DNA of 64,000 nucleotides from Paramecium tetraurelia (Eukaryota; Ciliophora; Oligohymenophorea; Peniculida; Parameciidae): assembly GCF_000165425.1 (NCBI RefSeq), contig NW_001799640.1, positions 71,825 through 135,824 on the forward strand, in the 5' to 3' direction. The notes beneath the pieces are model-generated. The model worked only from the letters and a program-made list of their open reading frames with translations. It searched no databases and was not told the origin of the DNA. Positions 51,266 to 63,921 of the stretch are shown one piece after another; the stretch's first letter is position 1; each line of letters starts with the position of its first letter. Position numbers and translations under genes: made by a program.

Positions 51266-51979
51266 TCATTAAAAAAAATGAGTATTTTTTTATCTAAAGA
51301 TTTTTGGATCAAATTTTACTTTTTTCTTTTACATCTTATTTGTATTTTGAGATTCGGTGTCATCCACTTCAACAAAATTTGATTTTTACTTTAAACTCTA
51401 TCCTCTTTTGTATAGTAATTATTTTTGATTTTTGTTTGCTGATTTTTTCTTCAAAATGCTTTTAATTGTATTCTAATCTGAATCTTTCTATTTTTAAGAA
51501 CAATCATCCTTCCATTCACATTTTTATTATTTGAAGTTACTTAAGCTTCTGCTAAATGATTTTCTTTTTTAAGTTGAACAGTTTAATTTCCCCTTATTCT
51601 TATCTTATGGTTGATGGTTTTCTTCTGTTGAATGTAGACATTGGATTTGATTTTAATTGTCTTTTTTGTTTACACTTTATTTGCATTGAGATTCTTATTA
51701 ATTAAGAAGGGGTTGCTTTCCTTTCTAAGAATCCTGAAAATTACTATTGCTGTGGAATGTTGCGGTTTAATTGAAATTAAAGTTGGCTTAAGGTTATTAA
51801 AGAATTGCTTCAAGCTCTTCTATGGATTCTGATTTTTCACCTAAACCGTATATTGGTTAGATGAGGAAATTTTATTTTGTTGGACATTATTGTATGAGCT
51901 ATTACTTTACAATCATAGGAATCTAAAATTCGTTTTAATTGACTTGTTAATGTTTAAAGCAGCTTGAGGTTGATCCCAT
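51266..51979 (-). CDS. Putative lipid-anchored PP1-binding protein (SILK plus RVxF)
   Basis: Single exon of 237 aa. Starts MGSTSSCFK: Gly2 and Ser6 fit N-myristoylation and Cys7 could be palmitoylated. SILK at 174-177 (TIKSILKKKS) and KVKF at 220-223 (QKKKVKFDP) match the SILK and RVxF docking motifs, in the order seen in known PP1 regulators. The rest is Gln/Ser/Lys-rich and disordered. A membrane-tethered PP1 targeting subunit is inferred from motifs only. It sits between two histidine-kinase-like paralogues. The gene at 5576-6352 has the same ends. Confidence 0.68.
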
Positions 51980-52601
51980 AAGGAATAATTAAATAATTAT
52001 ACATTTATACTAGCTAATAAAGAATAATAAGGAATCAATTATTATTAAATAAAAAAGCTCAGGTTTTTTTATTTTAAATTGTTCTTCGGATGCATTATCT
52101 ATTTCCTAATAAGATTGATTGAAATAGACATCAACTGATTTAAAAAAATCATAAGGATTTAGGTATAATATCGATAATAATATCTAAGTAATTGATCAAT
52201 TGTTTTATTGGATTATTAATTCTAAAGTGACTAGTAATATTAGAGATCCTGAATTCCTATAATATCATTTTCGATAGTAGTTAAATAATCTCTGATAATC
52301 CTTAAAATATTATAAAATATAGTAATTTACTTTACTAAGAATTAATGGATCCAAGAATTAATGTCATTAATCATGTTTAATGTATCTAAAATAAGAAATT
52401 AATTCCTGGCCAATTATGAAATAAATTCAACTTTCTGAGATTGATATCCTACTGATAGTTGATTATCCTTTAATGAAATTTTAACATCATAAATAATAAG
52501 TTAGAGAATACTTTCATTTTTTTTGACTTAGTATTAATATTATTATTAAAAAATGATAAATATTTAATTTATATTGTAATAAGCACTCACATATACTATA
52601 A
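51980..52601. other. Intergenic region
   Basis: 622 bp, A/T-rich, no recognisable coding sequence, repeat or structured element. Confidence 0.5.
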
Positions 52602-54499
52602 TCATAAAAATTAAATGCTATCTCCAGGAGATTCAATTTAGATTGAAGTTGAAAATGAGTTTGCAATCCTTGAATATTCTTATACTTTTATTTTGTCTGA
52701 AGGTTTCATCGATGTTATGGGGATTAACAAATAGTCTTCCGTAAGTTGTTGGAAAATGTAAAATTCTAAATAATTAGATTTTCGTTTTTATTAAATTAAC
52801 TTCAACCTATCAAAAGGGCCCAATCTTCTAATCAAAATCAATGAAACTGCAAGATCCAAATCTAAAGGCACAGTACTATTGTGCCTTAATTCTTATAAGG
52901 ATTGCGGATTCAGAATAGGTAAACCATGAAGTTGATTCTTTGTTATATTCGGACCTTGGTAGAGTATTTTAATTCTAATTATGGGTGTTAATGAAAAATC
53001 TGTGGTTACTTCATCTAATATTACTTATATGGTCGATGACTTTTTGCTTGTGTAATTAATTAAATTATGGAGTAGTAATTTCGTGTACTTGTAGTCAGAC
53101 ATAATGCTATTGCTGCTTAAATTATTGATGACTTCGAATTGTTGGATATAACCCAAAGACTAAGGCTTCTGTTTATTGTAGCCATCATAGAAGGCAAATA
53201 CATCTTTGATTAATAGGATGAGATCAAATTATTTGATTCCGAGAGAGAGCATCTTTTATAAGGTAAATGTCTCCAAATTAAGAAAATCTGTATATCCTTT
53301 ATTTAAACTATAATTAATCATTTATAATGTCTTGTTTATTAGCTATGCATCTGTTTGCTTATTGGCAAAATTTTTTATCCATTTAAAATAGATGAGAGAT
53401 TTTTTAATTTATTTATCAAAAATTTATTGTATGTAATGAAGTTGTTTTGAATTGTTCCTCATTCTCAATCTCATCTCTTCCTCCTGTGTTTCAGATTTGC
53501 TCTCCTTCATCAATAGGACAGTTACAGGCTTTACGTCAAAACTCCTAAAAATGCTTAAAGCGAACACTTATTCTTAATAAAATCCATAAATCTGAATATC
53601 TTATTTGATTTTAGAGGGAGTATCATTAATATCTGAATTTGATTCTTGGGTATAATAAACGAGAAATTACTTGAGGGTTTGTTTTTTTGGGGAAAGTAAA
53701 TTATCAACCGAAATTATTTCAGCAACCCTTGATTTTTAAATGTGCATAGACAGTTGCATATTGAGGACCATCTTGAGGAACTCCTCCTAATCTTCCTTAA
53801 GTATTCTTTTGCTGTTATTCTTCTCAATCAAAATCAATGATTTCCTTTCATCATATTTAACTGAGTAGCTTTATACATCTTTGAATTTTGAGATTTTGTT
53901 CAAATATTATTGGCATTTCTGATAATCCAAGAAGGTAGTTCTCAATAGCCTTTCAAATTAATACATAAATTAAACGTATAAGACGACATACAACAAATAT
54001 CGAAAGTACGTATCAATATTGATATCCGAATGTCGAACTCCGAAGATAAGATGCAAAGTTACTGTAATTATAAGCAAAAGGGCGCGTTTCATAAAATTCA
54101 TCAGGTTTAACAAACTTAATAAAGTCAGGAAATTCAGTACCTCGCAAAAGTGAAAGAAATAAAAAATGTTTCAGTGTATTACCAATCGTTGCTGGCAAAT
54201 TACTATTCAAAAGCTATATAGGCATTGATCGAGAGCATGTATATAATGATTGCAATTTCATATACATATGGATACTTCTTATTAAGCCTAATTGATATTA
54301 GGATGAGGATTAGGGTTCCTATGCTGATTGACGCAATTATCCAATTTTTGGAAATCAAGCAACTGACAAAAGAAAGAAAATTGATTAGACCAAAGATCCA
54401 TTTTTAATAGACCAGGATTGTTGAAAATAATTTTTGTTTTGATTCTCTAAACTCCTTTTCAATATAGGAAACTTCGAAATTTAAAGTAATTAAATTCAT
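52602..54499 (-). CDS. Histidine-kinase-like multi-pass protein (paralogue 3)
   Basis: 623 aa, one 26-nt intron in the transmembrane region, near the position of the intron in paralogue 2. Starts MNLITLNFEVSYIEKEF, related to MNFLSLSFADKVIETKY of paralogue 2. About six hydrophobic helices, then VTVLLMKESKS. The H-box-like helix FDKQIKKSLIYFKWI has Gln. N-box-like DYKYTKLLLHNLINYTSKK retains one Asn (HNLIN), closest of the three to a real N-box; LHGLPILNPQSLQELRHN and VSLILIRRLGPFDRL follow. C-terminal tail Ser-rich. Confidence 0.7.
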
Positions 54500-54721
54500 A
54501 TATGGTTAATAAATTAATAAAAAAAGGACTTAGAAACATACCTAAATATTTACAAGACTTATTCCAATTAATATAAACACTTCTTTGATATGTAGGGAAA
54601 AAACAGAAAAAATATTGAAAATTAAAATTTTATGATAAAAAAATAGAGTTTATCTTCAAAGCCTCTATCTTATATCCAATTATATGACAATGGGAGAAAT
54701 TCTTATTGTAAGATTCACTGT

Positions 54722-56147
54722 ATGAAATATGAATAATTTGAGTATAGAAATGGGAGGTGCTATATATGCTGCTATCAAAAAGAATGCAATTAAAATAATG
54801 AACCATTAAGTAATACTGAAATTGTCATGCTCTTACATTAAATTTTGGTGTAATCGATTTCAAACTAATTTAAGTAGTAATAAAAGTAAAGGATACCTAC
54901 TCTTAGAGAAGATGTAAACAAAGCAATTTAGCTGTATTGTGATAGGGCTATTAAAATTATTGATAAAAATTGTGAAAAGTAAGATCAATTAAATGAAAAA
55001 ATTAAATATATTTTGAAAAATCTCTAAAATGAAAATATCCATTAATAAGCATATGAGATTTTGAAATTCTAAGAATTGGATTGTGTTAATGTTAAATTAG
55101 GAGTCATTGCTACACTAACTAAAGAATTTTATAGAATTCTAACCAAATGTGAAATACTTTAAATTGCATTAATTCCATAATTTAATATGATTAATTTATT
55201 TGCAACAATGAATACAGTGTTCTAAACAACTAAATTTAAGTCTGAAAAATGAAATCAATTCAATTCTAAAGACAACATGAAATTAATATCGAATATTCTA
55301 AGTAAAGTATTAAGAGAATCTATTAAGACATAAAGAATCACTAAATTATTGTAGTGTCTATTGGACAGGAATTAAATAATTAAATTAAAATAATTAAGCC
55401 AACTTAATATAGTTTATTTGAACAATTTGATTCATTAAAAAATACAATACCAGCAGAACTATTTTGTATTAGTCCCAGTTGTCAATTTTATGCTTGGGGA
55501 AGTAATACAAGGATTTAAATATATTAATTGTAAACTCAAACATAGATTCAATAGCATTCAATATTTCAATGAATTTGTGTTTAGTACTTCAGATTAGAAA
55601 ATCAATTTTTGGGGTTTGAATAATAAAAATTGGGAGTTAGAATATGTTACCTGAAAGAGTGCATGTCTTCATTTTTATTGAGGATGGAAAACTACTCATT
55701 TGTTAGTCGAATTCAAACTTGACATTTTTGATTAAGGAAAATAATACATGGATAATATATTAGTAAATTCATCAAAGTTTCATTACGACAATGTGGAGTA
55801 AAATAAATAAGATGATTATAACTACCAATTTGAAGAATCAGATATAAACATGGTAGAGAAATTAGAAAGGATTGTTTTAATTGATTTCAACTGCATGGGA
55901 TCCAGAAAGCAATTCGAAGAATTGTGAAGTTAATCCTGTATATATAAATGATGATGGTTTGTTTTTGGGTTAATGCTAAGATAACAAATTAAAAGTTTGG
56001 TCATATTTAGAAGATGGAAGTATACAATTAGCTTTTGAATAAGAAATTGATGAATAAAATGTTGTTATAACAAATGATTTTACCAATTTATTAGCCTAAA
56101 ATGAGAAATCATTAATTTGGTATTAATTAATATATCATTAGCCTTGA
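54722..56147 (+). CDS. WD40-like protein with coiled-coil N-terminus and an unresolved frame break
   Basis: Starts MKYEQFEYRNGRCYICCYQK, continues in a helical region (REDVNKAIQLYCDRAIKIID) and reaches WD-like repeats: FCISPSCQFYAWGSNTRIQI, FSTSDQKINFWGLNNK. Introns of 32 nt (beginning GTC) and 25 nt link these. Near 55644-55652 the frame changes by one with no acceptable intron; the following frame reads RVHVFIFIEDGKLLICQSN, QDNKLKVWSYLEDGS and NEKSLIWYQ to TGA at 56145. Either an unusual intron, a sequence error, or a recent pseudogene. It converges on the B-box gene with 12 bp between stops. Confidence 0.5.
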
Positions 56148-56159
56148 AACATTACATAT

Positions 56160-57470
56160 TCATTATTTTAAATATAATTACCATCTATAATTAGGATGAT
56201 CAGTAATGTCTTTGCCAATCCTAAGACTGGTTTTATGATCAATCTACATACTGAAACGTAGATCTCCTTCCAATATTTGAGAATCACAATGGATGTTAAG
56301 GGCATTTCCAATGTCAATTTATTATATTGGAGAGAATCCAATGACTCCACAAAAGACTCCATACTTATTGTACCAGTAAACTGATCCACTTCTGCTTTTT
56401 CTTGCCACTTTGAAATCCGAAGTAGATTGCAATAATTCACTTGCATAATCAATAGAGCAGAGAATCAGGAGATTAGGATCTGATGATTTGATGGCCCCTA
56501 TGCATATAAGAGATTTCTCATTGCATAAGGTTTTCAAATGATTTAAATTCTATTTTGTTATTACTTTTGAGAAGGGGTTATCAAAAATGATCTGAAATTA
56601 ATTTGTTATAAGTGTTTCTGTTGGATAGGATTGTAATATTTACCCAACTGGTAATTTTATTAGATTGTTCATATATTATACCTATTCATCACTAACTTAT
56701 TGAGGTTTTTTTGAGAGGTAGAGTTAGAAACTCTGATCCAATTTTTCATAAATAGATTGCATGTACAATAGATTTTGCTCTTCGTCTTAGAATCCAACTA
56801 TTATTTCTTATCGGACATCATTTATGTTGCTCATAAGACTTTTTAAACTCATTAGTTGATTATCCATAAAATATTCGCATTGTTCAGCACAATCAGTGCT
56901 ATTTAGGAACAAGCATGCATCAAATAAAAATTTGGTTACAAACTTCTCATATCCTAACAGAATGTTCTTTTGATTTAAGATTCTTATAATAATTATCATA
57001 GTATACTTAATGAGTCTAGGATTAAAATGATCTGCATTCACCTTATTCTACAACTCTTTTGCTAATTATTCTAATTCTTCCTCATTCCTTAAGTTATTTG
57101 CAAAATGCGATTTAGATTCGGCTTCTATCTTTTGTTTGCTTAATTGCTTAGCCTGATTTGCTTCCTTTTAGATCTAACCCAATTTTTCACAAATTAACTC
57201 GTAACAAAGATCTTGTTTCGAACTTAAAAGCTAGTATTTCTCGTTTCTTTGATTGGTCTAGAATTCTTATTATTCCTATAATTGGGAAGTCAAATTAGAC
57301 AATTCAATTATTATATGGCTTTTGTCATGTTCATTAAAACATTGAGGACAGAGGGTTTTCTTAGAATTGCAATCATCAGTTAAACACAAAGCAATGATTT
57401 ACATATTTTATTTTTTATGTATCTCATTTGAACATACAATTTTGTTGCCTAAAACAAAGGGTTTCTGCAT
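56160..57470 (-). CDS. B-box-like protein with coiled coil and C-terminal beta domain
   Basis: 428 aa, one 24-nt intron. The N-terminus has Cys/His spacing of a B-box (CSNEIHKK, CLTDDCNSKKTLCPQCFNEH, DKSH). A coiled coil follows (LICEKLGQIQKEANQAKQLS). The C-terminus, with RSGSVYWYNKYGVFCGVIGF and HPNYRWQLYLK, looks like a beta-sandwich of SPRY or TLDc type, but I cannot decide. B-box, coiled-coil and beta-sandwich order recalls TRIM proteins without RING. Function unknown. Confidence 0.7.
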
Positions 57471-57490
57471 TAATAATTATTAAATTTAAT

Positions 57491-58422
57491 ATGGAAATAT
57501 ATACAATCTCGCAGTACGGAAATTTTTAATATAAGGAGATATTGGAGGAATTTTGGAGATTTAAATAGGTCATTCTAAACTACTTAACCAATTTTGAAGA
57601 TATCATATAAGAAGTTATCAATTCTCATGTCAACTTTACTTCCATATTTCCTGAGGTTTATAATTTCATTGAGAAAGAATTTTCAATTAAAGATTTTGTA
57701 AATTCAATATAAAATAAATACACTATCTCTAACAATCACCTATTGTATAAGGGTATAAAAAATGATACGAACTAATTGAAGATAGAATTATAGAAGATAT
57801 ACACTTAAATTTAAATGATATTTCAACAGTAATTGCTGAATCAGCAATTGCTACCTTCTAGAATGATTAATTTAAATGATTAGTCTCATCATGAAGAGAT
57901 TGAAATAATTAATGAAAATGAAATTAGAAGATCCAAGCTTTCTAGTATATATATTTATAAGAAATTATCAAGATGGCAGATGGTTAATTTAGACTTTGAG
58001 GATCCAGAAAGAAAAGAACTATTGTTTTAGATCCAAGAATCTAGTGTTTACAATCAATGGATCTGACACAGTCTTTGGTGTTGCTTCTTACTCTCAAGTC
58101 GTAAAGCACAATTTTGAAATGCAATATCCCATTCCCAGTGCATATTTTGTTAGATAGGATGGAGGTAATTGATAATTGTAAGATTTTAGTTCATTTTGGG
58201 TTTGGGTTAACAGAAGTCTAACAAGATTTTAGTGTACCTGGGTTCAGTTCTAAGAAAGGACACTAAGTTAGTATGGGTTTATAAACTGGTTAAAATATTT
58301 TGATTTTGGAAAATTTAGTCACAAAGGAAAAGGAGGAGTATGTAATACCTGAATTATCGGATGATTGGTGTTATATTTTTGGATTTAGATTTCATAATGA
58401 TTCAATAATATTGGAATAGTGA
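57491..58422 (+). CDS. Unknown protein
   Basis: 301 aa if a 26-nt intron at 58046-58071 (beginning GTT) is spliced; otherwise TGA at 58064 ends a 191-aa product. First part is helical (FEDIIQEVINSHVNFTSIF, IEKEFSIKDFVNSIQ); after the intron the text looks beta-rich (VHFGFGLTEVQQDFSVPGF, SDDWCYIFGFRFHNDS). No family recognised. The alternative frame around 58045-58110 reads VFTINGSDTVFGVASYSQ, similar to a DENN-type motif, so the model is not firm. Confidence 0.5.
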
Positions 58423-58455
58423 TAATATTTGAGAAATGAAATAAATATATTAATT

Positions 58456-60275
58456 ATGATTTTAATTATTTTAGTGATTGTGTTCTAAGTGATAGGAGAA
58501 GAATTATTAAATTTGACAACCAAAACATTCTCAATCGAAGATGAGTTGAGTGGAGTCAAGGAGGTTATTCAAGGATCACGCTAATTTATTACAGACTTCG
58601 ACAATGCTGAATTTGCAATCAATATAGAATTGCATGGAAATAATAGTTATCCTTGGGATATATGTTTTTCAAAATAGGGTTCAGTTGAATTCGGAGAATA
58701 TGAAAATCATCATACTGTAATTTACAATGCTACTCACAATCCTGACGAAGAACATGCAAATGATCCATCTTATTATTTAAGTACACCAATATTGGTCAAT
58801 ATGGTGATAACAAAATAAGGGTTATTGATTGCAACTAGTGATCATACTCTATTGAATTACAACGTTACATAAGATCCATAAAGCTAAGTTGGATTTAAAA
58901 CACACCTCCTATAGGAATACGACTATGATTCCTTGAGAAGTGAAGCAACTGAAGCTGAAGTGCCATAAATTGTATACTCCTCTACATATAATTATGTATA
59001 TTTGATATATAGAGATTAAATTTTAAAAGGAAAGGTTTCATCCAACATGACTTTGTCAAACTGTTCAATTGGTAGTGGATTAGAAAATGACAATAATTTT
59101 ATTGGGTAAATCAAGATCTTGAATAATTATATGTTTGTTCCATTGGGTAGGGATGGCCTAGATATTTATTAGATTAATAAAGATGGTGATATAAAACTTA
59201 AGATGTCTTTGAGTTCATTTGATATATACAACAAGGATTTAACCATTAGTTTAGTGGATATAGTGTTCAGCAAATCCACCAAATCTAATGATACTTATGC
59301 TTTCATTCTAGACAGCATTCATGGTGTTACTAAGTATCTTGTTAGAACTACTGAAGAACAAATAGTATTGAATAGAGATGATAAATTTGGCCTCGTCGAT
59401 ATCAAATCTGGTTTAGCTATTGCAGTATAGCCTGATGATTTCCTATTGATTCTCAAAGAAGTGTAAGCTTATTTAATTATCATTTTAGTGGAATCAATCA
59501 ATAATTGGTTGAAATAGGGTTCAAAGATGAAGGTTGGTTCGAAGTTAAGACTCATTATTTGACTGGATAATATTTTGATATTATTCTTTCCAAAGATTTT
59601 GTACTTTTAAGAGGTAAAGACGAACACAGAATTGTGAGAACTGGGGTGTATGAGGAATTTGAGCCAGAATTTAAATTTTATACTCAAGATGATTATTTCA
59701 CTGAAAAGGCCAATTCTTTCTATGAAGATTATGTGTTTATTCCTAAATTGTAGAGTGTGAAGTTTTACGGATCAGATTTCTAAACAGAAGGAGATGACAA
59801 TCAATGGTCATTTTAAAAAGAATACCCATTCCTTTTGGGTTTAACTCAACATACCATTGTGGAATTACCTTATATTGTCAGAAATCCTTAGATATTTTGC
59901 GAACCTAAGTCTGAGTAGGATGTTGGCAAAATTTACAAATATGAAATACTAATGAATGCAACTTCATGTCCTGACAAAGATAAGTATTTGGACGAGAATC
60001 CCAAAGTCCCATATCAAACCATTCAATGCTCATATAAGAATGCATTTTAGGTCAAGGTTGTGTTGGCTCAAGCCAAGATTTACAACACTCAGGAGTTGAT
60101 TGGAGTGATTATTGGACTCATAATTCTCTTAATTCTGTTAGCATTCTTGTTGGCTTATTTGTATAGGAAATTCAAAGTTAAGGAAGAGGGGCTAACCAGT
60201 CAAGTGTAAGGTTTTGATAACCAGAAGGGATATGATTTAGAACCAAACGATGCTCCTGCCACTCAGGGATTATGA
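58456..60275 (+). CDS. Type I membrane protein with large extracytosolic domain
   Basis: 597 aa, one 26-nt intron (59463-59488). Signal peptide MILIILVIVFQVIGEE; a ~530-residue domain with several NxT/S sites and Cys only in the membrane-proximal part (IFCEP, TSCPD, IQCSY); a single helix LIGVIIGLIILLILLAFLLA; then a ~45-residue cytosolic tail. The beta-rich blocks (DGLDIYQINKDGDIKLKMSL) suggest a propeller. No family recognised. A surface or endosomal receptor-like protein is plausible. Confidence 0.75.
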
Positions 60276-60674
60276 AGCATAATTCATTTTTAATATTATG
60301 AAACATATATATATATATCTATTACATATATTACAAATAAGTATATTTAGTCAACAATTTGAAGATGAATATAAGATTACTTTGTAAATTAAAGGGATTA
60401 GTAAGAATTTCAAAATTTTGGAAGGGTGGAAATTTTATAATGATTTATTTAATTAAATTTGACAAATTAATTAGAATTACAGATTTATTTGGTTTAGGTG
60501 GAATTTCAATCAAAAATTTGGATAATTTCATCATCTTTTTATTATAAAGGGATTCTTAATAAATAATAAAATAGTCCGTCAGTATTTGACATGATTGTAC
60601 CATTCTGGACATCTTCAAATACGTTTACTTTAAATCTTAAAAGCATATAATTAAATAATTTTGAAATAAAGAAC
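60276..60674. other. Intergenic region
   Basis: 399 bp. A 62-codon plus-strand frame at 60359 (MKMNIRLLCKLKG) has the composition of chance A/T-rich sequence. A (TA) run lies near 60307. Nothing else seen. Confidence 0.45.
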
Positions 60675-62441
60675 ATGCAAAACATTGAAATTAACTATGG
60701 TGAGGTAGTTTACCATATAATTTGCCAGAGAGAGCATCTAGTTCGAGATATCTACTATCAATTGTACATCTTTACCAATGCTATAACTCTCTCAACTGTA
60801 ATTCTATTGGTTTATGATCTAAATTTAGGAAATAGAGTCACCAACTCCCAAATATATGGTTCCGATAAATCTAGAAAATAATATACATTGGGTAAAAAAC
60901 AACTAGAGAGTGTTGACTCAATTTGGCATTGAGTACAAAGGAACAGTCAAGTATTTCACAGCCCCAGAACAGGAGCTAAAAATCTTCAAGAGAATAGTCA
61001 AAAACAAAATAATGTATCGAGAAGTTAGTGACTTCTACCAACCATTAAAACTCTTGGGCAAGGGAGGATCTTCTAAGGTACTTTATTAGACATAAAAGTT
61101 AGGTTTATTTGGTCCATGACAAGGACAATTCAGCCGAATTTGCATCTAAATGTATAGAGAAAAGATATCTCCGAGAAGACGGTGGCTATGTAAGAATACT
61201 TCTTATAACTATAAGACTGCCTTATTCAATGAGATTAGTATCATGGCCAACCTCGACTTCGAATAGATCGTTAAACTAGAAGAAGTGTACGAAGGAGACA
61301 ACACATTTTATCTCATACTTGAATATCTGAAAGGACCAAGTCTACATGATCTATGTAATAGTAGAAGTACCACACAACCTTTGACTTGGGAGTAAATTAA
61401 ATAGATCATGTGGGTATAATATTATGTTTAAATTTTTAGTAATTACTCAAAGGAGTGGCTCATATGCATAGTTTAAATATTATGCATCGTGATCTAAAAC
61501 CAGAGAATATCATGTTTAAAGAGCATGGTTCAGTTTAAGGTCTTAGAATAGTTGATTTTGGCTTGGCCACAAATACAAATGTGGAAAAGTACCCATTTCC
61601 TAAATGTGGCACTCCTGGATATGTTGCTCCAGAAATTGCTAATCTCAAAGATCTCACTGTAAAATACGATAAGATCTGTGATATGTTTAGCGTTGGTTGC
61701 ATCTTCTATAAATTGTAAACATTAGTCTGATAATTAAGAATTACATAGAAAGATTTATTCCCAGGAATAGACTACCATGAAATACTTAAACTAAACAAAA
61801 AATGCTACGTCAATCTTGATAATCTTCAAATGTTCAAAGCCCCCTCTTCAGCTGTTGAACTCATTTCTTCAATGCTTAATCCCAATCCCAGTCTAAGAAT
61901 CTCAGCTTCAAGAGCCTTAGAACATTTATTTTTTGTTCAAAGTCCCTAAGCTGATATTCGCATTAGCTTTTAAACTAAAAAGCGACTAGACCCTTAGAAT
62001 AAATTATGGTAGACTCAACTTTTTAAAAATATCAAATCTGATAAAATTCAACTTCCTGAGATTCCACTTAAGCTTAGACAATAAGCAAAAGAGGATGAGG
62101 TGATAGAGGATGAAAAAATCACTATAAATGTTCCTGCCATGAAAAGTCCAAGATTTTAATAATAAATTAAATAGAAAAATATCAATCTCATTGACAGTCA
62201 ACCCTCAACTCCCAGAACAAAATAGATTAAAAAATATTCAACTTAAGAGTATGATCTATCATCTGATGCTTCATCGCCTGATTCTGCTAGAATGAGACCA
62301 ACAATTGTGCTTAAAAACTCAACATAAAGTTCAGCCAAAGCACAAACTCCCAGAGCCCGACCCAGCAAACAGATTATTTTGTAAAGGTAGATGTCAAATC
62401 AGCCAATTGAGGAAGTCAATGAAGAAGAAATCAAAGCATGA
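60675..62441 (+). CDS. Ser/Thr protein kinase (CAMK-like) with N-terminal PH-like domain
   Basis: 536 aa with introns of 24, 31, 25, 26, 26 and 24 nt. Residues ~1-105 look like a PH domain, ending WVKNNQRVLTQFGIEYKG. Kinase: glycine loop LLGKGGSSKVYLV, lysine in FASKCIEKR, MHRDLKPENIMF, VDFGLATNT and CGTPGYVAPEI. All catalytic residues are intact. A disordered Ser/Pro-rich tail (PSTPRTKQIKKYSTQEYD) follows. PH-kinase fusions are common in ciliates; membrane recruitment by phosphoinositides is inferred. The first 24-nt intron is stop-free, so retention would add eight residues. Confidence 0.88.
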
Positions 62442-62849
62442 TCAAAATTGAAGTTAATTTGAATTATATATTGAAATTATATTGTTTATAAATTTAATTA
62501 AAATTTAAGTTAAACCTATTGAAATAACCATAGTATATTCAGGTTAATTATCATTAATATTAAGCATTATTAATAAGAAAGTAATCGTTATTTATGAAAT
62601 AAATAATATTTTGATTCATTATACTAATTAAACTATAAATTTTTACTTCAAAATCAAAAGTTGAATCTATATAATGAATAACTTTATGTCCCTAATTTTG
62701 GAATTTTAAACTAGTGGACATACAAATTTATTAGAAAATGAATATCTATAATTATCTTTAATTAATACATATAATAAATTTAAAATTATGAAATCAGAAA
62801 ATAAAAGAAACATATAAAATGAATAAATGTTATATTTTGATTAGAATAA
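62442..62849. other. Intergenic region between convergent genes
   Basis: 408 bp of A/T-rich sequence, unusually long for a convergent pair in this window. Nothing recognised. Confidence 0.5.
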
Positions 62850-63615
<766 letters not shown>

Positions 63616-63921
63616 TTATGATTTTTTTCTATATTTTAAATATTTAAATATTTAATTATCATTCCAAGGAACATTTATACATCCCAAAATCACATCAATC
63701 CTACATCACTTCCACCTCATGTACATTAATCTATGAAAACATCCACTCCTCTAAACGTAATATCAAATATTTCTAAGAAATTTGAAAAATTTATTGAATT
63801 ATCACCAAAAATAAATAGCCTAAATAATTTTTGATAGTGATTTCTTAGTAAATATCACATAAATCATTTCTCTAAGAGTTCCTATTTAAGAAGAAATTGT
63901 GTTTAAAACCTAATTATAAAT
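63616..63921. other. Intergenic region with divergent starts at both ends
   Basis: 306 bp between the Rab start and a probable divergent gene start. A/T-rich; likely holds both promoters, but no motif was identified. Confidence 0.45.

Noticed and set aside
58045-58160. DENN/AVL9-like motif VFTINGSDTVFGVASYSQ
   Set aside because: Following blocks are not in the order of a DENN domain, and a different splice gives a continuous frame for the gene.
60359-60547. 62-codon plus-strand frame before the PH-kinase
   Set aside because: Composition is that of A/T-rich noncoding sequence; no homology or conserved motif seen.
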